The notes beneath the pieces are model-generated. The model was not told the DNA's origin, made no database searches, and was given only the letters and a program-made list of their open reading frames with translations. From assembly GCA_037367355.1 (NCBI GenBank), contig CM074705.1, forward strand, positions 1,178,001 to 1,242,000: a DNA stretch of 64,000 nt, given 5' to 3'. This DNA is from Neoscytalidium dimidiatum (Eukaryota > Ascomycota > Dothideomycetes > Botryosphaeriales > Botryosphaeriaceae). Position numbers and translations under genes: made by a program. Below are positions 11,171-22,111 of this stretch, one piece after another; positions within the stretch are counted from its first letter, which is position 1; each line of letters begins with the position of its first letter.

Positions 11171-12747
11171 ATGGGTTGCACTGCGAGGAACATGCTGCTG
11201 GCAGCACTGGCAGCACTGTCAGCTTCCGCCTTTGCGGGCCCAGTCCCCCAGCCCGCGCGGAGAGTCAAGTAAGTTTGTCAGATGTCTGATTTCATCGAGC
11301 TAAATTAACGTGTTGTAGCTATCCTAGATACCTGAATAGCTCTTCGCTCGTTCACGAAGCTGCCTACTCTGCGAATACACCACTTGCAGTAAATACATCT
11401 TCCACCCCGCCTGGAGTCCAGGCCGCCGACACTGGCATCCCCTTTGTGGTGCCTGTGACACTACCTACAAGTACGCCTACCCTGGCTGCGTTTACCTTCG
11501 TGGACCCCTCTGGCTCACCAGTTGCCACAGTCGACATTTCGACAACGCAAGAAAGTACACAGGCGCAGACTTCTACAGCATCGCCGGCAGATGTCACTCC
11601 TTCAAGTCCTGCTACGACGCCTCCAGCAGCTACCTCGACGTTGACGCCAGTATCCAACTCTTCCACATCTCCAGAATCTACGATTTCGGCCCCAGGCGGC
11701 TTCTTGGGCCCAGAATTCTCCGTGTCAGCATCTTCAACGTCAAGCCGCATGTTCACCTATGATCCTTCTACTCCCGGTGCCACGCCGTCTCAGAACTCAA
11801 CTACCCCAGCCGTCAGCACTCCTGGAGCTAATACGCTATCGAATACGCGCCCTTTCACATACTCACCTCAAACTCCCTCAACTCCAAGCGGTCGGCCTTT
11901 TACCTACTCGCCTCAGACAACTCCAGGACAAGGCAATTCAACGATCAGTTCTTCCCTGTCAAGCTCAGCGACTGCGACGCCTATTACTCCACCCGTCATA
12001 GTGCCGCCCAACACGCCGGTGCCCAGCACTTCGTCACTCAGCTCCGGGACTACGGCTAGCCAATCAAGCGAGAGCACCCCTGCGACAAGCACCTCGACAT
12101 TCGTTTCAGAGCCCGGTGTGTTGTACCAAACAACGACGATATACACCATGGTCACACCGGCTGCTGAGACTACTGGAACAAACTCTCCTTCTACCCTGCA
12201 GTCTTCGGCCCTATCTTCCTTGCAGCAGCCTTCCACACTTTCGTCGCTGCAGAGTGTCCCTGGTGTCTTCTACACGACAATATATACGACTGTTCGCCCC
12301 AGCGCAGCCGACGTGTCGTCCACAACACCCGCAACGAGCGAAACTCCAACTTCTCGTTCGGAGTCAAACACTGGCTACTCTCAGACAAGCACACGGGAGA
12401 TGAGCACCTCTGATACGGGCACCATTTATACTACTTCTACCCCAACTGCAGAGTCTACCTCAACCGAAAGCCCGAGTACCACGAGTACGGCTGCGGCGAG
12501 CTCCTCGACGAAGACATCAGCCTCTGAGAGCATATCAAGCTCGACTTCAAGCTCACCTTTGGCTGAGTCCTCAACAGTTGCCCCGCCGCCTGCGACAACT
12601 TCAGCATCATCCACCGACGGCCCTGGAATCACGGTCATTCCTGTCAATCCGAGCGTCTCTACTATTTTTGTCACCACTACTGTCACAGAAAAGGAGACTG
12701 TGACCGAGACTGCCACGGTAAAAGAGACGGTGACCGTAAAGGCATGA
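11171..12747 (+). CDS. Secreted Ser/Thr-rich, mucin-like cell-surface protein
   Basis: I do not recognise a catalytic domain. Exons 11171-11268 and 11319-12747 give 508 aa. The N-terminus is a clear signal peptide (MLLAALAALSASAFA after a short n-region). The rest is almost entirely Ser, Thr and Pro and should be heavily O-glycosylated. Imperfect repeats are visible: RMFTYDPSTP, RPFTYSPQTP and RPFTYSPQTT; and two copies of a block of type PGVxYxTTIYTxV. The C-terminus carries a TVTEKETVTETATVKETVTV pattern, seen in many fungal wall proteins. There is no terminal hydrophobic segment, so a GPI anchor is unlikely. The intron is 50 nt with a TTAAC branch site and sits just after the signal peptide. 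Role as wall or extracellular matrix protein is inference. Confidence 0.85.
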
Positions 12748-13175
12748 AAAGGTAAGATGTGAAGAGTTGGGCTACAAATAACAGATAGTTGCCAAGAGGC
12801 GGAAATGAAGTTTATGAAGCAGAAAGCCACGAGTTCACGCAAGAGAGGGATAATTTGTTTATATGAAGACGTGACGAGGAGGGAATTCCCGATCAAGCAT
12901 CTGGGATGCAGATCGGTCCGCGGTTCATCTATGAGTTTCATTTGCATTTCGTTTGATTCCCCGTCCTCGTAGAAGAGCCTGTAATTTCACTTAAGGTAGA
13001 TCCTTAATATTTAATGAAAGATTCTGAACAAACGCCGTCGATGTACATGTGATGTTTCGTTTGCTTATGAGCCGAGTAGTATCATCGGATATCCCCGAAC
13101 GCCGCCAAACACCCTTTTCTTTTCGCCGTCATGAAGTCGTCTATGATACACGAAGTCGCCAGCGGACCCTACAGT
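12748..13175. other. Convergent 3' spacer, Ser/Thr-rich gene / ZIM17
   Basis: About 430 bp holding the two 3' UTRs. It is relatively AT-rich (for example TTAATATTTAATG near 13001). Nothing else is apparent. Confidence 0.6.
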
Positions 13176-13848
13176 CTATGACTGCTTCTTGAATGACGAT
13201 CCATAGGGCGCGTTATTGTTCGGATTCTCTACAGCTGGAGCTCTGGATGCGGGGGGTTCGTATTTTGTTTGTGAACCGTCGTCCCAGAGCTCTAGATCCC
13301 CGTCTTCGCTGAGGGCCCCTCGTTTGACCAATTGGCCTTTTTCCCTCATGATGTCCTCAAGGGTTGTGCTTTTGTCGGAGAAGATCTGGATCGGGTTTGT
13401 CAGTCGTAGTTGTCCAGCTGTAGACTGAGTGATGGCAGCAGACCCTGAGATGATCGGCAATCAGGTGCCGATTTTTGCACCCCGGACACGAAATCAACAC
13501 GGTCCCATGGTGATAGCCTTGCTTGGATATCTTATGCGACGATCTCGTCGTACAAACCTTGCAGGTGAAGGTCATCTGGTATTGCGGAATCTCTTGCTGC
13601 TGCGCCGTGGCGGCAGTATCACCATTTGGACTTGCAGGAGCGGAATCGGAGCGCTTCGTGTTGCTAGAAAAGGCATGGCGGCACAATTGCGGTAGGAATG
13701 CTTGAGGCTGGCTCAATGCGCTTTGAGGCCGACGACTGTGCGAGATTTCTTGATGAATGCGGCGAACGGGCGTCGAGGCAGCGCGCGGCGCGTAGGTCCA
13801 GGAAGAGGCACGCGACCAAAGGCGCGAAACAGAGCGAGCCGGGCGCAT
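13176..13848 (-). CDS. ZIM17: ZIM17/Tim15-type DNL zinc-finger mitochondrial chaperone
   Basis: Small mitochondrial matrix protein that keeps mtHsp70 soluble and active during protein import. Exons 13848-13444 and 13385-13176 give 204 aa. The zinc finger is formed by Cys96, Cys99, Cys121 and Cys124 (CKVC...CPGC), followed by [14 protein letters not shown], in which the DNL-type helix is completed only after splicing. The N-terminal 60 residues are Arg/Ser-rich with few acids, as expected of a matrix presequence. The start is the first in-frame ATG; the frame extends 56 codons further upstream but without an ATG. The intron is 58 nt with donor GTCTGC and branch CTGAC. It diverges from CUL3. 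Very secure. Confidence 0.92.
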
Positions 13849-14402
13849 TGCGGATTTCGGTGGTCCTGCAGTGTATTCTCCAAGCTTGAAGGGCTGGGGC
13901 ACGGGTGTAGTGTGGTGGTGTTGTGGCGCGGAGTGGGTGCTGCTGCTGCGTGTTTGTGCTGGCGGCGACAGAGCTCTTGGGCTAGCGCTGGGCGGCTGCG
14001 ATCTGCTTTTGCGCACCTGCGCCTTCCGTCATCGTGTGCCAGGGTCCACTCTCATACCTTACAATATGTAGCTCGGTTCGGCTAGTCCCGCCGGCCTTCC
14101 TGCAGCCTCACGCCTACTCCGACATCTACACCACCCACACCTTGAGCTCGTCCGCCGGATTCGCCGCTCCGCTACGTCGCGCGCTCCATCCACTTTCCCC
14201 GTTCGCTCGGCCATGAGCTTGCGCCGTTGACCTCTGTCCACAGCAGCCGGTCTTTCCTCGTCAAACAGTGCCGCTCTTGTCGCCGACCTCCAACCAAGCG
14301 GCCCGCGCCAACCCCGCCGCCGGACCCTCGCAGCTCGCGCGCTCGCCACACCCCTCACATTACCACCTTGTCTTAGAATCAGCAACAATCCAGCGAAGCA
14401 AC
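13849..14402. promoter_or_regulatory. Shared divergent promoter, ZIM17 / CUL3
   Basis: A 554 bp GC-rich spacer between opposite starts. No TATA box is obvious. It should contain both promoters and 5' UTRs. Confidence 0.55.
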
Positions 14403-17160
14403 ATGTATCACGCCAACAAGCTGGGTGGTGGTGGCAAGAACAAGATCCGCCCGCCGCGCAGGGTATGTCTCGCTCTTATTTACTGCTGCGGGCATCTGCC
14501 TTACTGGCCTCCGCTCTCACTGCGTTTTCATTCTGATTATAGATGTACATTCTCGTACGAGTAGTCATTGTTGACACCACAGCAGGGGTTGAACGGCGGT
14601 GAAGAGAGCTTTGAGACGACATGGAATACCATTTCGAGCGCCATCCGCCAGATCCACACCAAGAACGCGTCAGACCTCTCCTACGAGGCGCTTTACCGCC
14701 ATACATACCGCGTCATTCTCAAGAAGAAGGGGGAGGCCCTCTACCAGAGTGTCCTGCAGTTTGAGAAGGACTGGCTTTCGAATGAAGTGAAGGGAAGGGC
14801 CGCAGAATTGGTGTCGAGCAGCCTGGTGGCAGACCTACAGGCGGGCAATGCAAATACGACTGCTAATGAACGCCGTGTCGGTGGCGAGAGATTTCTGAAG
14901 GGCATCCGCGAGGAATGGCAGGATTACCAGCTATGCATGAGCATGCTGACAGACGTGCTGATGTACATGGTGAGTTGGGGTCCGCTGCAGAGTCGCGCCT
15001 GGAGAAAAGACAGTCTAATGCTAGGCGCAGGAGCGCGTCTATTGCACTGACAACCGCCAACCTTCGATCTACACAACCTCGTTGATGCTCTTCCGCGACA
15101 ACATTCTTCGTTCTCCTCCGAGCCGGGATTCCGATCTGACCGTCATGGACCTTCTCAACCGTATCATCCTGGACCAAATTCATATGGAACGCAACGGCGA
15201 TGTCATCGACAAGCACCTCATCAAGAGCTGTGTGTATATGCTAGAGAGCTTATTCGAGAGCATGAAGGAAGATGTCAGCCAGCAGTTATATGTCACTTCC
15301 TTTGAGCCACACTTCCTGGACGCAAGCAGGGAGTTCTACAGGGCCGAAGGAGACACACTGCTGAGGGACTCAGATGCCGGTGCCTACTGCAGACACACAT
15401 CGAGAAGATTGCGTGAAGAGGTAGACCGCTGCAGGTCTACTTTATCGGAAACCACGACTACCAAGATCGAGCGCATCGTCGAAGAGGAGCTCATCGAGAA
15501 TAAGATCAAAGACCTGATCGAATCCGAAAGTGGCGTCAAGTTCATGATCGACAATGAGCGGATAGAAGAGCTAGGATTGATCTACGATCTGAACGCTCGC
15601 GTAGACCCGAAGAAGACGGAGCTTGTCCGTGCCATCCAAAACCGGGTTGTTGAGATGGGCAACGAGATCAACCAGGCCACGATATCAGCGGCATCAGCCC
15701 AACCCCAGCCTGTAGAAAATGGCGAAGACGGTGAGAAGGGAAAGAAAGCCGTGACGGAGAAGGCTGTGAATCAACAGACGGTCGCTGCTCTGAAATGGGT
15801 CGAAGATGTTTTGGCACTCAAAGACAAATTTGACTCCATCTGGAAGAAAGCTTTTGATTCGGATCAGGGAACGCAGACTGCTCTGACACGCAGCTTTGCT
15901 GAGTTCATCAATTCTCCCACCTTTCCAAGGAGCTCCGAATACATCTCTCTCTTCATCGATGAGAATATGAAAAAGGGCATCAAGGGTAAAACGGAGAGCG
16001 AAGTCGACATGGTCCTAGAGAAGGCCATAACCCTTCTACGGTACATTTCCGACAAAGACCTGTTTGAGAGGTACTACAAGAAGCATCTCTGCAAGCGACT
16101 GCTCATGGGCAAGTCCTTGAGCAACGACGTCGAGCAGCAGATGATATCTCGGATGAAGATTGAACTCGGAAATAATTTCACTTCGAAATTGGAGGCTATG
16201 TTCAAAGATATGACCATTTCAGAAGAGCTTACGTCGGGCTTCAAGCAATACGTAGCGAATCTTGGCGATCCCGACCCGAAGCGCATCGAGCTTACTGTCA
16301 ACGTGCTAACCAGCATGACTTGGCCTCTGGAGTCAATGGGTAGCGGCGCGGCTGAAGATGAGGATGCGAGCCGCAAGAAGTGCATTTTCCCGATGGCTAT
16401 TGACAGGGTCAAGAAATCGTTCGAGCAATTCTATGGGGAGAAGCACTCCGGGCGCCAGCTGACCTGGCTCGCTAATATGGGAAGTGCGGATATCAAAGCG
16501 ACTTTCCCTAAGGTGCCCTCTAAGGATGGTTTCAAAGAGCGAAAGCATGAGCTAAACGTGTCCACTTACGCCATGGTTATCTTGCTTCTATTCAACGACG
16601 TCGCCGAAGATCAAGGCTACACTTTCGAGGAAATCCAGGCAAAGACGAACATCCCCACCAATGACCTCATTCGCAATCTACAGTCCTTAGCTGTTGCTCC
16701 CAAGACCAGGATCTTAATCAAGACGCCCATGAGCAAAGACGTCAAGCCCACGGACAAGTTTTCCTTCAACCCTAGTTTCGTCGGCAAGTTCCACAAGCTC
16801 AAGGTTGGAGTTGTCACTGCCGGTAATAAGGTGGAGGGCGACAAGGAACGCAAAGAGACGGAGAAAAAGAATAACGACTCGCGTGGCTTCTGTGTCGAAG
16901 CAGCTATCGTTCGCATCATGAAGTAAGTCGAGAAACGCAACGTTCGTCTCGGTTGCGAGCACAATGTTGACCGTTAAATACACAGGCAACGCAAAGAACT
17001 CTCCCACCAGAATCTTGTGGCTGAGACTCTGTCGATCCTAGTCAGCCAGTTCAGGCCGGACGTTAATATGATCAAGAAGCGGATCGAAGGTTTGATCGAG
17101 CGCGAGTATCTGGAGCGTATCGAAGACGCCTCCCCTCCGGCATACCGCTACCTCGCTTGA
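14403..17160 (+). CDS. CUL3: Cullin-3
   Basis: Scaffold of BTB-type CRL3 ubiquitin ligases. Exons 14403-14462, 14583-14969, 15031-16922 and 16986-17160 give 837 aa. The N-terminal cullin repeat (NTISSAIRQIHTKNASDLSYEALYR) binds the BTB adaptor in this family. The cullin homology domain includes FERYYKKHLCKRLL and the RING-binding region. The C-terminal winged-helix ends with YRYLA and carries the neddylation motif IVRIMK, whose Lys780 codon is split by intron 3. Intron 1 (14463-14582) is 120 nt and ends in CAGCAG, a tandem acceptor that adds or drops one Gln; introns 2 and 3 are 61 and 63 nt. A Lys/Glu-rich insert near residue 365 is typical of fungal forms. Identity as cullin-3 rather than cullin-1 or -4 rests on the N-terminal sequence. 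Confidence 0.94.
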
Positions 17161-20100
17161 TCTTGCCCATTTTCCTTGCGGTCCGTTTTTTTTTTTTTTT
17201 TTGCTACTATAGCACGCTTGTGGCGCCCACCGGTACCCACAGGCCCGCAAGTATAGGCTTCTTTCCGTCCTTGGGGTCCTATACCACTCTGCAGTTCTGC
17301 CGCTGTGGAGAATGGCTTTTCCCTTCAAATTTCCGCAGCTGCAGCTAGCAAGGCCTCTCCTTCACAGTCAGCTGTATTTCTTTTCACTTCTCTTTTCTCT
17401 CACATTGCAGATTCCGAGTTACATGGGCGAGTAATTGCATTGGGACAGGTCATCGGCGTAAAGGCGAGCAGAAATGCTATGCACCTCCTTGGGCTTCGTT
17501 CAGTTCAGGTTCACTTACAGTGGCCAATGCGACAGAGGGGTCTTATCCTTCGTAATGACTATTTTTAGTCACGCTTGCCACTCTAAAAGGAATTGCCTTC
17601 AAGCGTTGTGTATCTGGTCAAGACTTCGGATATCAAACGGATGGGTGGCGTAGAGGTTCAAGATTATGCTGGCAGGGAAAGGGGAAAATGGGCCTCCTGA
17701 TCCAAAACGGAGTAAGACACGGATTGATGATGATATGATGGGGCTATGACGATACACATAGAACCCAGTAGCTAAGGCATGGTTCGGCTGGCTTGCTCAC
17801 TTCCACTGCGTCAGGACTCTGCTCAGATCTGCCTATTTCTTCGGCTTCTTGCAAAGACTACGAACACAGTAGAGTGGACCATGAGAAACAGCTTGCTCTC
17901 TTCTATAGAATCTACTCATAAGCTACATGGGTTCACTGGAAGGGAAACAAACTACATGTTCGCATGTGCATGCTGTGACCTGATTGTGGAGGGAGTGATG
18001 CTGTCAGATGATCAAAACCACCAACGATGGTTGCATGCATGAGCGCACAGTGCAAGGGAGGTGAGCTTTTCATTTCTCTCCACAGCCAGCTATGTTGAAC
18101 TTAATCTGCCAACCTGAAACTGTGGCACAGTGCCGATGCACATTGTCAACCTTGGCGTACACATGCATCCTCAACACATATGCGTTCTTTTGGATGCTCA
18201 TGGATGCTCACATGGTGCATCCTCCATGCTATTCTCACTACTGCCAACCCCTCGCGCTTTCATTTCTTGCTAAGATATACCTTCTTTGATGGTGCAGGAA
18301 CGCGCATGCTGGCCGGCCGCACCGGATATATTAGCAGGGCCGCTCTTACTCCCCCTATTGCAATCAATAATGCACGGGAGGGCGTGTTGTTGGCCTTGAC
18401 TTTTAAGCGCATTATAGACAAACAGCAACAGGGTGTCTATCGTTCACCGGCAAGCGCGGATTCGTCGTTCCCGCGGCAGGAACAAGGGAAAATGGCACAA
18501 TTTTCCAATATACGAAAGAGAGCGGGGTGGGCATGAGTACTCGTGATACGGTATGCGTGCCGATCTTTGGCCCAAGATGTGCGTGCCGATCGTTTCTCTC
18601 GTTCCCCCATCCTCCATGGTCTCCTCTTAGTAGTACATTTTATCTTTCTATTCCGGCTCGCGCGTGGGTCGGGACCTCCCGCCGAGCGATCCTCCCCGAA
18701 GCACGTTTCGGCGCAACTCTTACCCTGTGCGATGGTGAGGAGCGCACAACTTCGAACGTAGCGGCATGTATTTCTCCGGAAGGGGGCAGAAGAGGCGTAG
18801 CCGTGGCCGCGGAGCATCCAAACATGGTGGGGAACGGAGTATCCGTCGGCGCCCCGTGCCCGTGTCGGTGACTCTTCTGTGGTTTTCTTCGTATGTGATG
18901 GGCAGCCACTGTTGGTAGCTGAACAGGAGTCGCGCAGCGGTCATGGCTGAGAGAAAAGAGTCGCCTTATGCGTGGTTATGTTGACCACTTCTTGGTGAGT
19001 ACGAAGTTACTGGGTCCTGTCACCTCTACAGTTTACCCGAACGGAAGCACCCCTCTTTCGCGGGGAAATCAGCATTCGCTACGGACTTTTTTTTTGCTGG
19101 CGAGGCTGTCGGCCTATCGACTCACGTCGGCAGCATCTCACAGTGAAACCCGTCGTCAGAAGTTCCGCCGCTGTGTGGGAGCACTTTGGTGCCTTATCCG
19201 AAGCGCCGCATGTGCCCTGAGTCGAGGAGCTGGATTTTCGTAGGGCTGACGGTCTGCCTCGTATCCACAGCCCTACGGAAAAAAAAATATTGACGGCGAT
19301 CTCTCTTATCCCATCCTGCTGGCTGTCGATTGTTAGCGGAGAGATGTGAAATGTGCGCTCCAATAGGTGCACCGTGCAAGAAGCAATGCAGAGAAAAGGT
19401 CTGGCCCGATGGTCGCAGAGCAGCCAAGCGGCGCGACGAGCCGTTGATTGCGATCGCCGCCTTGCGCCGTGGCAGAGTCCAACCAGCGTCGTCGAACAGT
19501 GGGTGCATCGCACCGTTTCGCATGAGCTAGCGCTACCGGAGCCGAGTCGGACGTGCGAGGAAGATCGCGGAAGGCTTCGCGTTGTGCTTTGTTTCTGCTG
19601 CATACATACATACATACGTGGTGTTGCAACAACGGCGTCATGACCTACGGAAAAGTGGAAGCAACCGTCCGGATGCACGATGCTGGTTTCTTTCACACTT
19701 TAGTGCGTGCGCGATTGTCTCCACTCGGCATGCGCCGCTCTCGACCGAGGTAATATGAGAGCCAGCGCTTTGCGCATATCTGCTGGGATGCTGAGCGCCA
19801 CTCCACGTGTTTACTTCATGTGCCTGTATGACTTGTGGCAGAAGCGCGTGCTGACGGATCAGGCAATCAGGCCAGCGGTTGAGCACCCAATAAGTATGAT
19901 GGTTCGTTTCAGAGGCATGGCTTTGTTTACGTTTGGGTTCTGGATTCTCCGTTCCGATGCGGTAGCGCCGGGAGCAGAGAGTTGACGTCGCGGTCGATGT
20001 TTCGACGTTTCGCAACCCCACAAAGTGCCCCTCACCTGTTCTCGAACCCTTTTACCGTCCCCCATCCCTGGAGATGTGGGTGTGCCTGGAGGTTGAGAGG

Positions 20101-21334
20101 GGGATCTGCTACCTGTGCCGGCGACGGCGGCTTACGGCAGGGATGATCCTGCGCCGAGAGCGAGACCTAGGAACGGGCGGCTGGCGTCTCGGAGCAGGCG
20201 AAGGGAAGGGGGGGGGGAAAAAAACTCAATGCATCTCGACCAGCCTGTGGAGAATGGCGGGAGGTAATGACGGGCTGGCAGGCGTACGAGATGGAAGGCT
20301 GTAATGAGTTGTGGAACCGCGTGGTTGGTGGTGGGATCAGCCTGTCAAAGTCGTCAGGACGGAGGCACCGGGGATGCAATATGGAAGCATGTGCTGTCTA
20401 GTGGCTTGGGGCGGCTCTAGGCTGAAGTCAGCGTGCGCGTGTTGAGCTGCAACGGCATAGCGCGCGGAAAGCAGGCCGGCCTCGAGGAGGCGTTGAGGCC
20501 TGAGCGAAACGTTGCACCGCCTGTTCGACCAGCAGCGGGAGCCAAAAGGCGGATGTGGCAGTGGCCTGAGAGCAGATACGATGGCCTACGGCGCTGCGGT
20601 GAGGTGAGAGCGGTCTGGTCAGGGGCCACATGAAAAATGAAAGAGACGGGACGACGTGAAGGATGGTGGAAGCGAACCTTGGTAAGCATCAAGCGGATCT
20701 GCTTGCGTGCTCTGAGCTTGGCGGTTTGGCGAGGAGGATGGCCAGCCGATCCAGCGACAATCGGCTGGCTGGCCGCACCTCACCTCATGCATTCTGCTTA
20801 CTACGTACACAGTCTCTGGCACCCGCCGCACGCCGCAGCTCGTTGGTGGCACCCGCCCGCTCGCCCGCTCGCCCGCCTCCGGACCCCAGGGCTGCACCGA
20901 GCAGCGCAGCGCAGCACAGCGCAGCGCAGAAGCTGAGGAGGGCGCGAGGGAACACGGATGCCAAGGTTTCATCACGCGGCCCTCCGTATTATGGGTGGCA
21001 TTTGTGCAAGGCGCGAGCGAGATGTGCAAGCGCACGACCGACCGAGCGCGGCCCATGCTGCGCAGTGCTCCACCGCTGCGGCGCGGAAGGGCGAGAACTC
21101 GTGGCAGCCGGAGATTGAGGCCCGTCTCTCGTCGCGGCCGAGTCGTGCGCTGCTGCGTGCCTGGGGCGACGAAATTGAAGCCGCGCGGGATTGGTGAGGT
21201 TTCTGGCGCTCAGCCGCCGCCTGCTTGCGTGTCTCTGCCAGTCGGCGTGCCGAGAGGGCGCTGAGAGCGGTCGCCAGACTAGCTGCGCGGCAGGAGGCCG
21301 GCGGCGGAGCGGTTCATAGACATGTCTGTGTGGA

Positions 21335-21450
21335 AGGATGGATGGATGGATGGACGGACGGATAGCGAGGGCGAGGGCGAGGGCGAGGGCGTGGCAGCGC
21401 CCAGAGGCGCAGAGGCACAGAGGCACACAGGCACAGAGCCCCAGAGGCAG
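21335..21450. repeat. Cluster of short tandem repeats
   Basis: Three adjacent simple repeats: GGAT units (21335-21360), four GAGGGC units (21367-21391) and an irregular purine-rich AGAGGCAC array (21403-21450). Confidence 0.85.
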
Positions 21451-21856
21451 CGGCTGGCGCTCCCCGGTGCGGCCAAAACAACGGCGGGCAGCCACGCAAG
21501 GCCCTCGTAAAAATGGCCCGACGGCAACGATTGGCGGCGGGCAGGCGTCGGGCGTGGCAGCTGGCAAAGCTTAGGGCGGAGCAGGGTGCCAGGCAGGGCT
21601 TAGCGTCAGGTACGGGCGATGGGTGCGCAATGGGTGCCTGGCTGGGCGTGACGGGATGTGCAGGCCGCGCAGATGCACGCCCCCCTGATCTCTGCATCCA
21701 GACCAGCTTCCCTGGCACTGGCCATCGCCCGCCGGGGCCGCCTGCGCCGGTGGCTTGCCGGCTTGCGTAGCTGAAACAGTGCGACTGCCATGTTTGGCCC
21801 TGCCATCCTGGCTCATATTGCGTCCGCCGGCGATTCGTGCGAAATGCCACTGAGTC

Positions 21857-21863
21857 TATATAT
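21857..21863 (+). promoter_or_regulatory. TATA box of the GH128 gene
   Basis: TATATAT lies about 250 nt before the ATG. It is followed by a CT-rich tract (about 21871-22080) and a CATCATC-type leader right before the start. This is the usual arrangement of strongly expressed fungal genes. Transcription start is not known. Confidence 0.6.
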
Positions 21864-22111
21864 CCACTCCGGCCCTCCCCCGCCGCTGACTCTCGCCCTC
21901 TTTCTCTCTCCACGCCGTGTTATCGCTGTCGTTCTTTCTGAGCCGCCCAAGCTCGTCCTCTCTTTGCTGTTTCAGGCAATTCGCTCTCTCGTTCGCGATA
22001 GCCCTGGTTGGCTTGCTTTCTGCTCGCCGCTCTCTCAGCGTCCGCCGTCGCTGACCTTTTCGCCGTCCGACTCCCGCGCATCTCGCTGCTGTAAACATCC
22101 GCACCATCATC

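Larger units (their letters stand above)
17161..22111. other. Long gene-free spacer upstream of the GH128 gene
   Basis: Nearly 5 kb without a convincing gene. The first part is the CUL3 3' UTR with a T17 run at 17186-17202. Open frames of 60-205 codons occur on both strands (for example 19079-19696, minus, whose start is not ATG), but they overlap each other and match nothing I know. Small repeats include CATA units at 19600-19619, GGAT units at 21335-21360, GAGGGC units at 21367-21391 and degenerate AGAGGCAC units at 21403-21450. The final 250 bp is a promoter for the GH128 gene. The rest could be a long regulatory region, a non-coding transcript or a decayed gene. Confidence 0.5.

Noticed and set aside
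19079..19696. 205-codon minus-strand frame in the long spacer
   Set aside because: Starts with a non-ATG codon, has mixed low-quality composition and overlaps several equally long frames on the other strand.
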